From Gnetum montanum (Eukaryota; Streptophyta; Gnetopsida; Gnetales; Gnetaceae), in contig MNCI01002813.1 in assembly GCA_015680685.1 (NCBI GenBank), positions 890,370-954,369 of the forward strand: a DNA stretch of 64,000 nt. The letters are read 5' to 3'. The notes beneath the pieces were generated by a model, which searched no databases, was not told where the DNA came from, and saw nothing but the letters and a program-made list of their open reading frames with translations. The position numbers were made by a program, and so were the translations under genes. Positions 45,649 to 58,043 of this stretch are shown one piece after another. Every line of letters starts with the position of its first letter. Positions within the stretch are counted from its first letter, which is position 1.

Positions 45649-46620
45649 TCAGGGTGCTTGGCGTTTATTAAGTCTTGGGTTGAGTGCATACATCCTAGAC
45701 TCTTGTAGATGTGAGATTATTGGGCCACCTCCCTCAGGATGGTCATATTGGTAGATCTCACATCCACCATCATTGTTTGTGTCAGAATCCACAACCTCAT
45801 CGGAGATAGTTATTTTCCCCTTACCCTTGTCACGTGCATGACCTGAATCTCTCCTCTTTTTCTTCTCTTGGATACTACTTTGTTCCTCCTTAGACTCCTC
45901 TACGATTTTCAAGATAGTTTCAAGTCTAAAGTCTAAGGAATTCCACAATTGATCCACCTTAGCTGACACTTTATTTGTTAGCTTTTGAAGTGGAAAGGTT
46001 TTCCTATTCACCAACTCTTCAAGTGGTGACTCATCCTCTTCATTGCAAAATCTTACTCCCTTCTTCCGAAGGGAAGGGTCGTAGTTATATTCTTCCGCAC
46101 TTTCTCTTTTTTGTAGCTCCCCTTCTTTTTTGGCTACTTGCTCCAAAAATTGATGAATCTCATGGGATCTAAGTTCTGAAAGTCTCCCTTAGGCCTAAGT
46201 CCCAAGGGTTCTCCTAGTCTCATGTCTTAGCCCATCTACGAGGTGGCAAAGTTGGTCCTGTTGTGCGTAACCATGGCCTGGGCAATGATGTAAAAATGCA
46301 TAGTATTGGCCCATGGCAGCATCCAAGGGTTCATGATTACCTTTCTTCCATCTTCGGATCTACTTACACAAGTTAGACACTCTGGAATACGTTTGATACT
46401 TATCGTTGAACAACTCTAACATTGTACTCCATCTCCTAATGGTTTTTGGTTCTAAGGATCGGTACCAACCCTCTACTTCCTTTATGAGTGTCCTAGGAAA
46501 CAACTTTAGTTTCTGCCACTTGTTCTCTATGTTCTGCAAGGTGTAGGCATCATGGAATGCATGTAAATGATTTTTTGGATAGGCATTGTATCCCCCCTCA
46601 AAGCATGGGATATTTTTCAT
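45649..46620 (-). pseudogene. Gag core and C-terminal part of G3
   Basis: 46360-46620 reads the retrotransposon Gag core: IPCFEGGYNAYPKNHLHAFH, KLKLFPRTLIKE, GWYRSLEP and LFNDKYQTYSRV. After stops near 46190-46350 the frame reopens at 45649-46146 with EGELQKRESAEEY, a Lys/Glu-rich tail and SHLQESRMYALNPRL. No CCHC knuckle is seen. 45289-45648 is a Pro/Gln-rich linker with stops. Confidence 0.75.
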
Positions 46621-46796
46621 GTTTAAGCGCTTGATCTAGCTATCTTTTTTATGCATTTTTGGTATTCTCACAGCCTCCATTATATCTAGCATACATTTAG
46701 GGATTCGTCATGATCATCTCTTTCATGACTTCTATGATGTCTACATTGTTTCCTACCTTCCCTTCATTCATGCCCTTGTCCTCGCTCTCGACTCTC

Positions 46797-47567
46797 TCAT
46801 TGAGGTCTCTCATTTTTCCTACCTCTATCCTCACCATTATGCTCTTGATGGCTATGCCCTGAAACGGAAAGAGAGGATGAATGGTGGGATGAAGGAGAAG
46901 AGGAAGGAGAACCATCACCATGACGATGTTTCTTACCTTCTCTTCGGCTGCTGCGACCTCGATCGTGATGATGATCAGAATGCCCATCCTTGTCATGTGT
47001 TGTTGTTCCCTCAGTGAACAGTTGGCATTCATGGGGATCAGAAACAGGGTTGTGTATCATAGAGCATAGGTTATAATACCCCACCTCCTCACTATCATTA
47101 GGAGGGGGAACATCATTTGATGGAGAACCCATTATGAGTGGTTCACCATCTCCAATTTCACTTAGGACACGTGGGACCCCTTTGCCCTTCAACAATGTAT
47201 GATGGCTCTCCTTCCTCGAGTCCCTTAAACATTGTGCTACTGTGGGATGATAATCCCTTGTGTCAAATTCACCTATAATGTATTCAGCATAGAGTTGTGT
47301 CATGCCTATTTGTGCAAGAGCACGAATAAGCATGTTAAGGACTGCCCGATCTAGGGGTAACACTATGTTACCTTTCAAATCTCTCCAACACAGTTGTTCG
47401 TCCTGATGGAGGATAAAAGTAAAATCTGGTATATACTCATCGAGATGGGTATATACCACTTGGTATTGTTGAGGAATTGACAGATTTTGTTTATGTGTTT
47501 TAGACTGTCGACTGTCTCTTGTATGATCCTTAGGTGGTGAATTGCTTTTGTTTGAAGAAGAAGACAT
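46797..47567 (-). CDS. Gag N-terminal ORF of G3, His-rich (256 codons)
   Basis: Starts MSSSSNKSNSPPKDHTRDSR close to the PBS, as expected for gag. Residues 35-110 form a folded-looking block (YTHLDEYIPDFTFILHQDEQ, LPLDRAVLNMLIRAL). Residues 190-245 are rich in His, Ser and Asp (HSDHHHDRGRSSRREGKKH, SHHSSSLSVSGHSH). It is uninterrupted, but is separated from the Gag core by a stop at 46797 and a frame change. The same layout occurs in G4 (62347) and, degraded, in G1. Confidence 0.7.
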   Translation of the reverse strand: MSSSSNKSNSPPKDHTRDSRQSKTHKQNLSIPQQYQVVYTHLDEYIPDFTFILHQDEQLCWRDLKGNIVLPLDRAVLNMLIRALAQIGMTQLYAEYIIGEFDTRDYHPTVAQCLRDSRKESHHTLLKGKGVPRVLSEIGDGEPLIMGSPSNDVPPPNDSEEVGYYNLCSMIHNPVSDPHECQLFTEGTTTHDKDGHSDHHHDRGRSSRREGKKHRHGDGSPSSSPSSHHSSSLSVSGHSHQEHNGEDRGRKNERPQ

Positions 47568-47695
47568 TGTTATTTTAATTCGATGTGTTGATTAACCATT
47601 ATATAATTTTTCATTTAATTAACCCTAAGGGTTCATTTTAAGCTCCCAACTATGTGAGTGATTTCCTATGTTCTACTTAGCGCACAAACACTTAG

Positions 47696-47714
47696 TGCCC
47701 GGCAACGACGCCAA
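47696..47714 (-). other. Primer binding site of G3 (tRNA-Asp type)
   Basis: On the minus strand TTGGCGTCGTTGCCGGGCA directly follows the 5' LTR. It matches the complement of plant tRNA-Asp with about two differences, the best kept of the three PBSs in the window. Confidence 0.8.
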
Positions 47715-48510
47715 TGATGAGTGGCAAGGTACACCTACATTTAACCATACGAATACGAGCGTTACACGTACGATCTGGTTGAACTCTATAGACTAAGTGC
47801 CTACACATCTTATGGAACACTTAAGGTTAATCATTCATTGTCTTCCCAGACTTGTATTTTTCATGGTTGTATGGTTAAGTAAGTCTGAGTATGTGATTTT
47901 TATGTCTTTTCTATTTTATCTCCTATGCTAATAAGGTGAAGGATGAAGAGACTAATTAACTAACTTTAACTAACTAACTAAGCCTTAATTACCCTAGCAT
48001 CAACATTTGTTCCCACTTACCATTTACACCCTGAACCAATGCAACCTTGGTTACCAAACGCTAGTCGTTGTTGGGATCACCAAGTGTAATGCATGTGCTC
48101 GAAGTGGTCGTACTGAGGCACTTAACTAGGAGAAAAGGATTGAGAAAGATTTAATTAACTAATAAAGCATTTAAATGGTAAATAGTAAATAAATTCCTCA
48201 TTAGCCTATTCCATACACTGCAAGGTTTATCCAAGAAGTTCGTCTTTATTGTCGTACACAAACTTGTGTTCAAGTACAATATTTGCTCTAATAAAGATTC
48301 GTTCACTTTGGAGCTCCTACTGCGGGTACATGGAAATTAATCTATCTCTAGAGAGGTCAAACTGCCAGAGATTCGCAACTGTCTAAGCTTAGGATGAGAA
48401 ACAAGGGAGAGCCACCTCTTATTTATAGACTTGGCAGTGCACCACGATATCGCAGCGGATGCGATATCATGTACGCCATATCACGGCCCATGCGATATCG
48501 CGTCCCATCA
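47715..48510 (-). repeat. 5' LTR of G3 (right)
   Basis: A 796-bp LTR with TGATGAGTGGCAAGG at the left and CGCGTCCCATCA at the right. TATA box at 48420-48427 (TATTTATA on plus). A GATATC array (48441-48507) has four motif copies, including GCGATATCGCG. Confidence 0.88.
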
Positions 48511-48515
48511 AGGAT

Positions 48516-49594
48516 GGTTTAAGGTAATAACAGAAAGCTTTGATGAAATACCAACTTTTGTAGGAAAAGAATATCTAATAGAAAATGATCACCTGTATTG
48601 TTTATCATGATTGATTTTACATTAAGAATCTTTGGCATTAGCTACAACGTGCTTGTTAACATTAGTTTTAATCTTTAAATTGACAATATTCTTTTCAGAG
48701 AAGTAAAAACCTTGTCTTATGACCTATCTATTAAGATTAATCAATACTTCCTATAGTATACATAAAATATTCACACAAGCTTCTACCTTCTTTGATTTCA
48801 TTATTGACGTTAACTTAATTTTTCATATCTTTAGCTTTAGATTGCTTTTTATCCTGAACTTCAATGTGTTTTTTTCTTAGCAACATTTTCCTTAATCAAA
48901 GTTGCAAGAATTAGGAATATTTTAATATGTAATTGATTAAACAAGAAGGCTATCATATAGAAAAGAATAAGAATTAAAAGAATTTAGGGTACATTGGATC
49001 ATCAATATAGAAGAAAGAGCCTAAAGAAAAATCCCAATAGTTTTAGAAATGACTTTTTAGGTTTTCGTCCTTACAATCAATCCTAAAAACTCTTTCCTTA
49101 GGGATAGAAAAATTATTAGGTCTTTCCTTTATTCAAAAGTGTCCACATGGATTTTTATTTCTTACTAAAAGATTTCTTATAAAAAGAAGCAATATAGTTT
49201 CTCTAAATTTTCAAAACAAAATATCAATTAGAATTAATAAACAAATACCAACAGAATTTTATAGCAGCCATTAAAATAAAAATAAATTAATCATCTAGAA
49301 GAAAAACTCATTGTTCCTATTTCATTGAAATATTTGGTGGTTAAAGCTATAACTAAAAAACAACATTTTTAAGAATATGATATTTAACTCATAAGATATC
49401 ATAGTTATGCTCTTGGCATTGAAAAATAACTACATATCTAGGCTTCCAAATATACAACTAAATATACTTTTAAATGCAAAGAAAGAAAATAAATAAAGTA
49501 AGTTGATCATCAAGAATAGTATCATTGATGCTTGGGTAAAAGTTATAAATTCTAGATATCCATTTCAAAAAGAATGTGAATAGAAATATGTAAT
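48516..49594. other. AT-rich DNA of copy 2 continuing after G3
   Basis: Resumes the alignment to copy 1 at about 19871 and runs to the G2 LTR. No gene is seen. It matches 19871-20976 with a few percent divergence and a small deletion near 48800. Confidence 0.8.
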
Positions 49595-50549
49595 TGATGT
49601 GCAGTGAGGTACCCCTACGCCCAACCATACAAATCATAATGCATTGATGCTCGATTCAATCAAATTTTACGGACTCTATAGTTTTCAGTACACTGGCCTT
49701 CTAAAAAGTGAACCTTTCCCTAAGGTCATTCATTGTCTTCCCAATTATACTTCTGATGCACATGGTATGGTTAAGTGTAATCGAGGCATATGATTTTTAT
49801 TGTTTTGTATTTGACATTCTTTAGTGCTTATGGAGAGAGATAAAGTAATTTAATAACTAATTTAATTTGACTAACTAATTAATCTCTAACTAGTCCTAAG
49901 ATAAGCATTTTGTCCCACTTTCCATACACATCCTCAACCCACGTACCCACTACTAGGTTACCAAGCATAACACTACTAAGCACACCAAGTAATAATGCTA
50001 CTAGGATTACCAAGTGAATATGTGTTTAGACTTGAAGCAGTTGTACTTATGTATTTAATCTATCTAGCTTATCTTGCTTAATTACTTAATTACCTTAATT
50101 ATTGAGAAACATTGAACAAATAACTGAAAACATTAAATGCAAGATTATAATAATTAAACTATCTAAAATGCTGCAAGTTTCATCAAAAAGCTTGTCTTTA
50201 TTGTTGTACACAATAGTGTGGTTCAGGTACAACAATGCTTGAATAAAGATCCATACACTCAATGACTCCTACTATGAGCACTCAGGAAAGAATTTTAACT
50301 TTCAAATGTAAAAACTGCAAGAGTTTGTCTACTACTATGAATTGAATCCCCATAAACATGGCTAGGAGCTTGTATTTTTAGTTTTTGATTTAGGGCTACA
50401 TTGATGGGACCCCAGCAATGTAGCAAACACTATGTTGACATGGCCGTGTCAATGGGGCAACACCACATAAATGGAGCCCCATTGATGGGGGCCCATCAAC
50501 AAGGCCATGTTAATGGGGGTCCATTAACATGATACTTTGATGCTCATCA
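49595..50549 (-). repeat. 3' LTR of G2, copy 2
   Basis: 955 bp, TGATG...CATCA. The TATA box of copy 1 is changed here to TATTTTTA (about 50370). Differences from copy 1 concentrate at C/T and G/A positions. Confidence 0.85.
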
Positions 50550-50759
50550 TACCCCCATGGAAAAATGAAAACTCATCCTCAAGTTCTTTTACAAAATTGG
50601 AAAGGTATGGGATTATTAACTAACTCTTAAAAAAATAATTAACTTGATAAAAGTGAGTGCCTAAGTGTACAAATCAATAAATTACAAAAATTATGGTCAT
50701 GACACAAAATTCAACACCATGACATGACTACAAAAATTTGGACAGCACATCCTCTGACA

Positions 50760-53154
50760 ATATGGAGAGGATGATGAACTTAGCCTCATACAACACATAC
50801 GAGCTAGCCATTTGTTTCTCAAGCTTTGATTGTGGCCTTTTGGTAGTCAACATGGCTAGATTTGCATGTACTCCATCATCTCCTCGATATATAACTCCTT
50901 TATGTAGCATTTCACTTTGTTGTAGGCATTTATCCCCTCATTAATGGGTTTCCAAACATCTCTACCTTGATAGAGTTTTTGGAGGGCTTCATTTTCTTTT
51001 TCCATCATCAATTGGATGTGCTTTTCTTTTGCTTCCTTTTGTAGACTGAACTACTCTCTATAATGATGTTTAAATTTCTCAAATATGAGAACTTTAGATT
51101 TCTAGGTGGCTACCTCAATTGCAATTTTGTAGTGAAGGGTGCACACCTCCTCCATGGAGAGATTTTTGTTCTCTACTACCAATCTCCTTAGTTCTATGTT
51201 TGCTCTAGCTAGTTGCTCCTACTATTGATGGATGAAATTAGTTAACTATTACTTGTGTGCATCAACATTCCATAGAAGATGATTTTCTATGGTCAATTAG
51301 GCATTCTCAAGGCCTTTTGAATCTTGTGTTGTGTTACCTTTACCAAGGATTGGTAGAACATCACCATCTCCATTGCACCCTCAACCCCTTTGAGCTTGGT
51401 GTGAAGCTATTGTATAGCTTCATCTCTTGTTATTGTTGGGCTGGGAAATGTAGAATCAGCAATCTGGGCTCTTAATTTGGCAACTTTTGTAGCTAAGCAT
51501 TCATTCCACTCCTTGGCTATTTCAAGTTGCACCTCCAATATGATGTTTTTTCCACTTGCCTCTAGTAGCTTCAACTAGGTTGTAGTGATGTTTTTTAGAA
51601 GGTCAAAGAAATTTGGAAGTAGTTGCCTAGTTTCCACCAGTTGGTCCAGTAGTTCTTCATGCCATGCTACATTATTCTACCACTTGTAGTTCTTGTAGAC
51701 ATCTACACATCTTTAAGTGTAGTGACATCTAGTATAGACATTGTAGGTGCATTGAGAGTCTCGGTAATATGGTTAGTAACCACTTTTGCTGCTATCTCCT
51801 ACCATTGGTATTGCATCACTAGTATAGTTGCCTTCTTTGCCCTCCTCCAAGCTCATCAAGAATGTCACAACATTCCCAAAGAATTTTGGAAGTAATTGTT
51901 GTTCTGTCAGAGATACCATGACCTCTCTAGCACTTGGATTCAACCTTGTGGGAAGTTGCATTCTTTGGTCTGAGAAAATGGATCCACCCTCACCCATCAA
52001 ACTTACCATTCAAGCCACCTCATTAAGGTGACTCATGGCTGATTTGTATATAGATGGGTCCCCATCACTCATGCCTGCTCTTTGCTCTTGTTTACTCAAG
52101 AGCCATTCTCTATACTCTTACAACTATTGGCTAGTTGTAGCAATGTCTGGCACTATTGTCTAAGTGGCAAGTGGTGGTGGTTGCTCCTCCTTTTTGTGAA
52201 TTGTAGTTACAGGCATTTTATCCTTCATCATTTTCATCTAGTTGGTAGCTAAACAATTCTAATAGTATCGTTGATGTAATGGACTATCCCTCCCCTTCGA
52301 CAAAGTTTCTAGATTAGACATGGGAAGGGGAGTGTCTTCCTTCCACATTCATTTTCTTTAAATTACTTCTCCATATCTAGATATATTAGCTATGGAAGGT
52401 TGGCCAAGAATCTTCCACTCAGAGTAGTGCATGCTCAAGCAGAGAATGCAATGATTTTTCTTAGCCTCACTATGGGATTGAGGTGAAAGTTTACAATCTT
52501 GTAATGAATCCTCTCTACTAATGTGAGTGCACCAAACTCATTGCAATTGATGCCATAGCACCATTGCACCCATTCTTTCTTTATGCTCAGATTTGGCTAC
52601 ATTGGGATCTTGATAAGATTTACCCCTGTTTTGGGCAATTTGAGCACTGCAGTAATGACCTATGCTAAGTAGGACACTGAGATGTCTTTAATCTTTACTG
52701 TTGCTCTAGGCTGCCTATTATTCCAAAATAAAAACATCTCTTCCATGTATCACTCCCCAATGGAAGTGATGATTGGCCACATGGAAGAGGCCTTCAATTG
52801 GTCCTACACTTCTCCATGTATGTGCTCTAGGAAAAGGTTAAAGTTTAACTCCTGGAGCATCAATTTTTGGACATCCCTTGATTTTATTTAATTCAAGTAG
52901 GCCTCTGTTAAGGTCACCTTGAGGTTTGCTAGTTGTGCAGGTGCATCATCTTGATGGGAGTATTCTATTGATGTTGCTACTAGTTTTGGAATTTTTCTAA
53001 TGGATTCCACTTCTACCTCCTCCCTAAGAGGACCTATGGCTAGGGTTGTGAGTGGTTCTTCTTAGGGCTATTCTTGGCCTCTTCCCATTCTAGGTCATTT
53101 CTCCTTTATTTGGGACAATCCTACTTCCTATGTTTTCTTTCCTTTTGGTGCCAT
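50760..53154 (-). pseudogene. Extra ORF of G2, copy 2, with internal deletion
   Basis: Starts at the equivalent ATG (53154). It shares the N-terminal block, the open piece 51773-52009 (SAREVMVSLTEQQLLPKFFG) and the coiled-coil region. Relative to copy 1 it lacks about 450 bases (22161-22610), which removes most of the C-terminal block. The join sits on a short shared TGAA. Confidence 0.55.
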
Positions 53155-53594
53155 CTATGGTCACAACACATCCATGGATTAGTAGATGTAATGTGTAACT
53201 TTAAAGTTTTGAGTATCATTTCTTATTAATTATTTAGTTACACTTTGGCTAAGGTTGGACAATGGTAGATTGACTATTTTATTAATTATTTATTATAATT
53301 ATCTTCAGAGCTTGTTGGAAAGTTTTAACTCTTGTAATTTAGTGTTTAATAGTTGATTTTTTAGTTAAACTTTTGTGGGAGTTAGAAAAAATGGCAAAAA
53401 TTTCTCTATGAAAAATGATACATTTGTGGCCCCCACGATGAAGAGCTTACCTCTTATAGTTGCAAGGTTGAAGAACAAAGTGATTTGGATAAATGGTTTA
53501 TGAGTTATGGGCTATGGAAGGTTCCAAGCTCCTAAAAATTGAAAAACTCCTTTGGTGTTTGTGAGATATGGTAAAAATTTCTAAGTGGGGTTGT

Positions 53595-53745
53595 GCCTAT
53601 TTATAGTATTTTTGCCTTACATTAATAGGGCCCCATATATGAGGCCTCATATATCGGTTAGCTTCATCTATGGGGCCTGTATATATGAGGCCTCCTATAT
53701 GGATTAGCTCTGTCGATGGGGCCCCATGTATGGGGCCCATCAGCA
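53595..53745 (-). promoter_or_regulatory. Promoter-like module inside G2, copy 2, expanded array
   Basis: The TATA equivalent reads CTATTTATAG (about 53599). The array is longer than in copy 1 because a unit with TATATGAGGCCTC and GGTTAGCT is present twice. A 20-bp perfect palindrome lies at 53635-53654 (arms ATATATGAGG and CCTCATATAT). Confidence 0.5.
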
Positions 53746-55299
53746 AAAAGTTTTAAATTATAATATCTCAAAGAATATAAGGAATTTTTAAATGAATTTG
53801 TGGTCTATGGAATCCAAAAAGAAGCCAAGAATATGATAAAATCATTGAAGAGAATCTTTGAAAGCACAAAAATTTAAAAATTTGATCGAGAATGTCTTTA
53901 ATGGACAAAATAGATAAAGGAACACATGGTCTGATGTGGAAGATGGGTGTATGAAAGATTCTAGTTGCAAAAATGCCTAGGGATAAGGTACTTAACAAAT
54001 CCAACCAAGGGATATGCCAGTGGATCCTTCCCATAGTAGGCACATGTCCTTTTTGCCCTTGCATAACCTCAACCTAAGCAGTCTATGGGCCCCATAAGAA
54101 ATTAATGGTTAATGTAGGTTAAGGACCAAAACTTGAAAGATTCTACCTAAGAATTCAAATACATTAGACCCAGACATGGAATCGAGAACATGAACACTAG
54201 TAGTGAGGTGAGTTATGGATAGCATAAATGGATGATGGAGAAGGTGGAATGGAATTCCAAACTAAGTCCATGAGAAGTCCAATGTGGAGTATATGTTTAA
54301 AATAACTTGAGAATTTCCATCCTTAATCTAGACCCAAAACTAACCTCTTTTAGGGACTTTTCATCATCACTCCAAGACCGATCTACCCCCTCAAGACACA
54401 AGAGCACTCCCACAAAATAACCACTCTTCCATAAAGAGAAGAAAAGAGAAGTAGAAAGTGAGAGAGGGCCTTAGTTAGAGAGGACCTTCAAGCATGGGTA
54501 CATGTCTTTCTAGTTCCATAATTAGTGCTTGTGGCCCATTTATTCATCTAAGGGGTGTGCTTTGAATTCCCATCATGTTTCTTTTTTCTTTTTTTCCTTT
54601 TGGCTAGGAACCACACCATGCAAATACTTTATTTAACTTCCTATTATTGGAACATGGGATGGTAAGAAGTCAATGAAAAACACTCAAGCACCTAAGTAAG
54701 TAGAAGAGTACAAAGAGTATTAATTCCCCTTGAAGTCACACTCTATTCAAACCTTTGAATCCTTCCCAATTTCAGAAACTACCAAATCATAGATTTATTA
54801 AAAGTTTCTTTAATGAAAAGGACCTCAAACTTCTAGAACAAGGAAAATCATAGAGTTCGAGGATCAATGGATGATATGGACTTAATAACTGTTTGATGAA
54901 AAAGAAATCATGATTGAGTCATTGGTACAAAAATTCAAAAATAGAGACCAAACATTAGCAAATAAAACATAAAACACAAACCACCATTAGTAACAGCCAC
55001 AATACCAATGTGTCCTGTTGGCAATAAATCACTGTTTATTAGCAAAAATTTGAAAATCATACTCAAACAAAACAAAGTATAATATATAAGAAAGTGCAAA
55101 AATATCTAATAAAGATTTAAATGTACTAACGATGGTATAAAATTAGGAAAAATTTTGAAAATCAAAAAGTTGTAAAATAAATAAATTGTAAAATCAAAAA
55201 TGTGAAAAACAAAAAATATAAAAACTAAGGAGCCATATGAATGATTAGCATGGATGGCCATCTCCCCTATGATTTTTTTGGAAGGAGGAGATTTGGAAA

Positions 55300-56600
55300 A
55301 TTGAATGTGCTTGTCCATTTGTTGAGGTATTCATTGTACTAGCTTGCTTAGGCTCATGGAAAAGCTTTACTTATTGGATGTTGATCAACTACTTTTTATT
55401 TGGACTCTTAGGTTTGTATATGGTCATGGCCCTAGAGGGAAAGGTTTTATCAATTCTGTAAGGTCCCTCCCACAATGTTTGGAATTTTGTTTTTGAGGTA
55501 CATGTGTGAGATTCCAATATAGAACCTTATCTCTTGGTTGAAATTTCACTTTCTATATTATTAGGCCATGTCATTGTTTGTTGAATGCCTTGTGCACTTC
55601 ATTCAAAAATAGTGATACCAATTAGTTTTCACCTAGCACGCTGAGGTTGATCAGTCTTTCTTNTGCTGAGCTTGATCAGTCTTTCTTTTTGAGCTAGACT
55701 TAGGTCAAGATTTAGTTCATAGGCTATTGAAAGTGTATGGAGCTCAGGTTAGATCAGAAGTGATGGAATTTTTTCATACACTAACTCATAGGTAGAGTAG
55801 CCAATAGGGAGCTTCCATGTTGAGTGGTAGGCCCATAGGGCATCATTGAGTTTTGTACTCAAATCTCTCATATATTTGCTTGATTCTTAGCTTAGGGGGG
55901 TGATAGGGTGTTATTAATTTATGTTTAACCCCTAAGCGTTGCATCTACTTTCTAAAAGTGGCATCTGTGAAGTGAGTTCCATTGTCAGAAATTAGTGCAC
56001 ATGTTACCCCAAACTTATTTACAACATTTTTTTATATAAATTGAGTAGCAATGGATGATGTATAGATGATGATGACTACTACTTCTACTCATTAAGTGTA
56101 GTAGTTGACTACTATGATGATGTATGCCTTTTCCATTGGACATGGGTGTGATGGGACCCATGAAGTATATGCCCCATATGTCAAAGGGCTCCAATGATTA
56201 AATTCATGATTGAAGATCCTCCATTCATGTGGTCATCCCACCATCTCTTCGACAATGTTCACAAGATCAGACAAACTAGTGGGTATCTCTGAAGATTGTT
56301 GACCAATAGTATCCTGTCATAAAAATTTTTATGATCGTGCATCTTCTAGCATAGTGGCTTCCACAAGGGACTACATGAGCATCCTAGAGAATGTGTATTT
56401 GATCCATGTCAAGGGCACACCAATGAACTAGGCCATCGATGCACACCTTGTAAAGGTGTCCATTGATTTCTATGAAGTACTTTGCTCGATGAAGAGACTA
56501 TCATTTCTTCCTAAAGTCCAGATCTTGTGGCATCTCTTGAGTGAGAAGGTAAGTGAGGATGCCATTGTACCATGTTGTTTCAGTGGGCACTTGGTCACTT
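55300..56600 (-). pseudogene. Integrase and pol C-terminus of G2, copy 2
   Basis: Counterpart of 26638-28050. It retains about 60 bases (56000-56065) lost in copy 1. The N at 55663 lies between two near-identical 24-base stretches ending in TTGATCAGTCTTTCTT, which looks like unmerged contig ends. Confidence 0.75.
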
Positions 56601-56639
56601 GTTGCTCCTATAAAGAGGAGTTCACTTGGAAATTGATTA

Positions 56640-57744
56640 GATAGTAGGCTCTCCTCCTCTTTGTTATCCCATCTTAATCAAGATAAGTGGTCAGTGACCA
56701 CATTCTCAATTTCTTTTCGATCTACCATTGTAAGATCTAATTCTTGCAAGATCACGAGCCACCATATGATATGGGGGCTCACTATTGGCTTGTTCATTAG
56801 GAAGAAGATGGCACTATGGTCTATGTGCACAAACACATTATAACCAAGCACATAGTGTCTGAGTTTTTCAAGAGCATACTTCACTACCATTAATTATTTC
56901 TCAGTTGTGGTGTAATTTAACTATGCCTTCACAATGCTTTGGCTCATGTAGTGGATGCAATATGGATATTTCTTATTGTTCAACTATGTAAGCACAAATC
57001 CCAAGGCATAACTAGATGTGTCCACAATTATGTGAAATGGTCTAGACTACTCTAGTTCCCATAGAATTGGAGTTTCTATGAGTTTGTCTTTTAGTTGTTG
57101 GAATGCATGTTCACATTCCTTGATTCATATGAATGAAGCATATTTCTTCATAATCTCGACCAATAGCTTTGCAATCTTAGATAAATTCTCTATGAATCGT
57201 TGGCAGTAGCCAGTATGTCTAAGAAATGATCGAACATCTTTAACTATCTCTGGTTGGTGTGTGATTCCTTGGATGATCCTTATCTTTTCAAGATCTATCT
57301 AAATTCCTTCTTGTGAAATTGTTTCCCCTAGTACTATGTCTTCCTGTACCATCAAATGACTTTTCTACCAATTGACCCTAAGGCTTATTTGAACACATCT
57401 TTTTAGAACATGCTTAAGGTAATCCAGGGCTTGCTCAAATGTAGCCCCATAGGTGAAGAAGTCATCCATAAGACTTCTACCCCACTACCAATCTGTTGTT
57501 GGAAAATAGTAAGGACTAGGCATTCAAATGTTGTAGGGGCATTGCATAGACTAAATGACATCTTATAATATGCAAAATTCCCATAAGGACTTGTCAATGT
57601 TGTCTTGGCTTGATCTTCTAGTGTAATTTGGATTTGGTTATAGCCACTATAAATATCCAATAAGCTATAATAGTAATGCCTAGAGATAATGTCCAACACT
57701 TGTTCCACAAATGGTAATGGAAAATGATCTTTAAAAGTTGTCAT
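56640..57744 (-). pseudogene. RT and RNase H of G2, copy 2
   Basis: RT at 57403-57744 with FKDHFPLPF and DIYSGYNQI; after a frameshift the catalytic box reads LMDDFFTYG. RNase H at 56678-56890 is open with ALEKLRHYVLGYN and VHIDHSAIFFL, followed by VVTDHLS, the usual end of the domain. Confidence 0.85.
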
Positions 57745-58043
57745 GATTAATAGTCTAAAGTTAATACAAACCTACCACTTGCCACCTTTCTTTAGCATAA
57801 TTATGAGTGGGCTAACCCACTAACTATCCATGATGGGATAGATTTAAGGAGTTTTTTTATTTCCTCCTTGATGATCTACTTCAATTTGGGGTTCAACTAC
57901 CTTTGTGGTTGCCTTCTTGGCTTCATGGTTGGGTTAGTGTAGATATAATGCTAGCATATCCTTGGATCAATTACAATTAGTTCTGCATATGACTAAGCAA
58001 AGGTTGTTGGCCACTTGTTAACCACATTTAACAACTTTTCTTT

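Larger units (their letters stand above)
41724..48510 (-). mobile_element. G3: non-autonomous Athila/Tat-type gypsy element with intact target duplication
   Basis: The element is bounded by TGATG...CATCA ends and by AGGAT on both sides (41719-41723 and 48511-48515). The empty site exists in copy 1 at about 19870. On the minus strand it carries LTR, PBS, gag, protease, then jumps near 44300 directly to the pol end and 3' non-coding region. RT, RNase H and integrase are absent, so it must have moved with proteins supplied in trans or lost them after insertion. The 5' part keeps long open frames. Confidence 0.9.
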
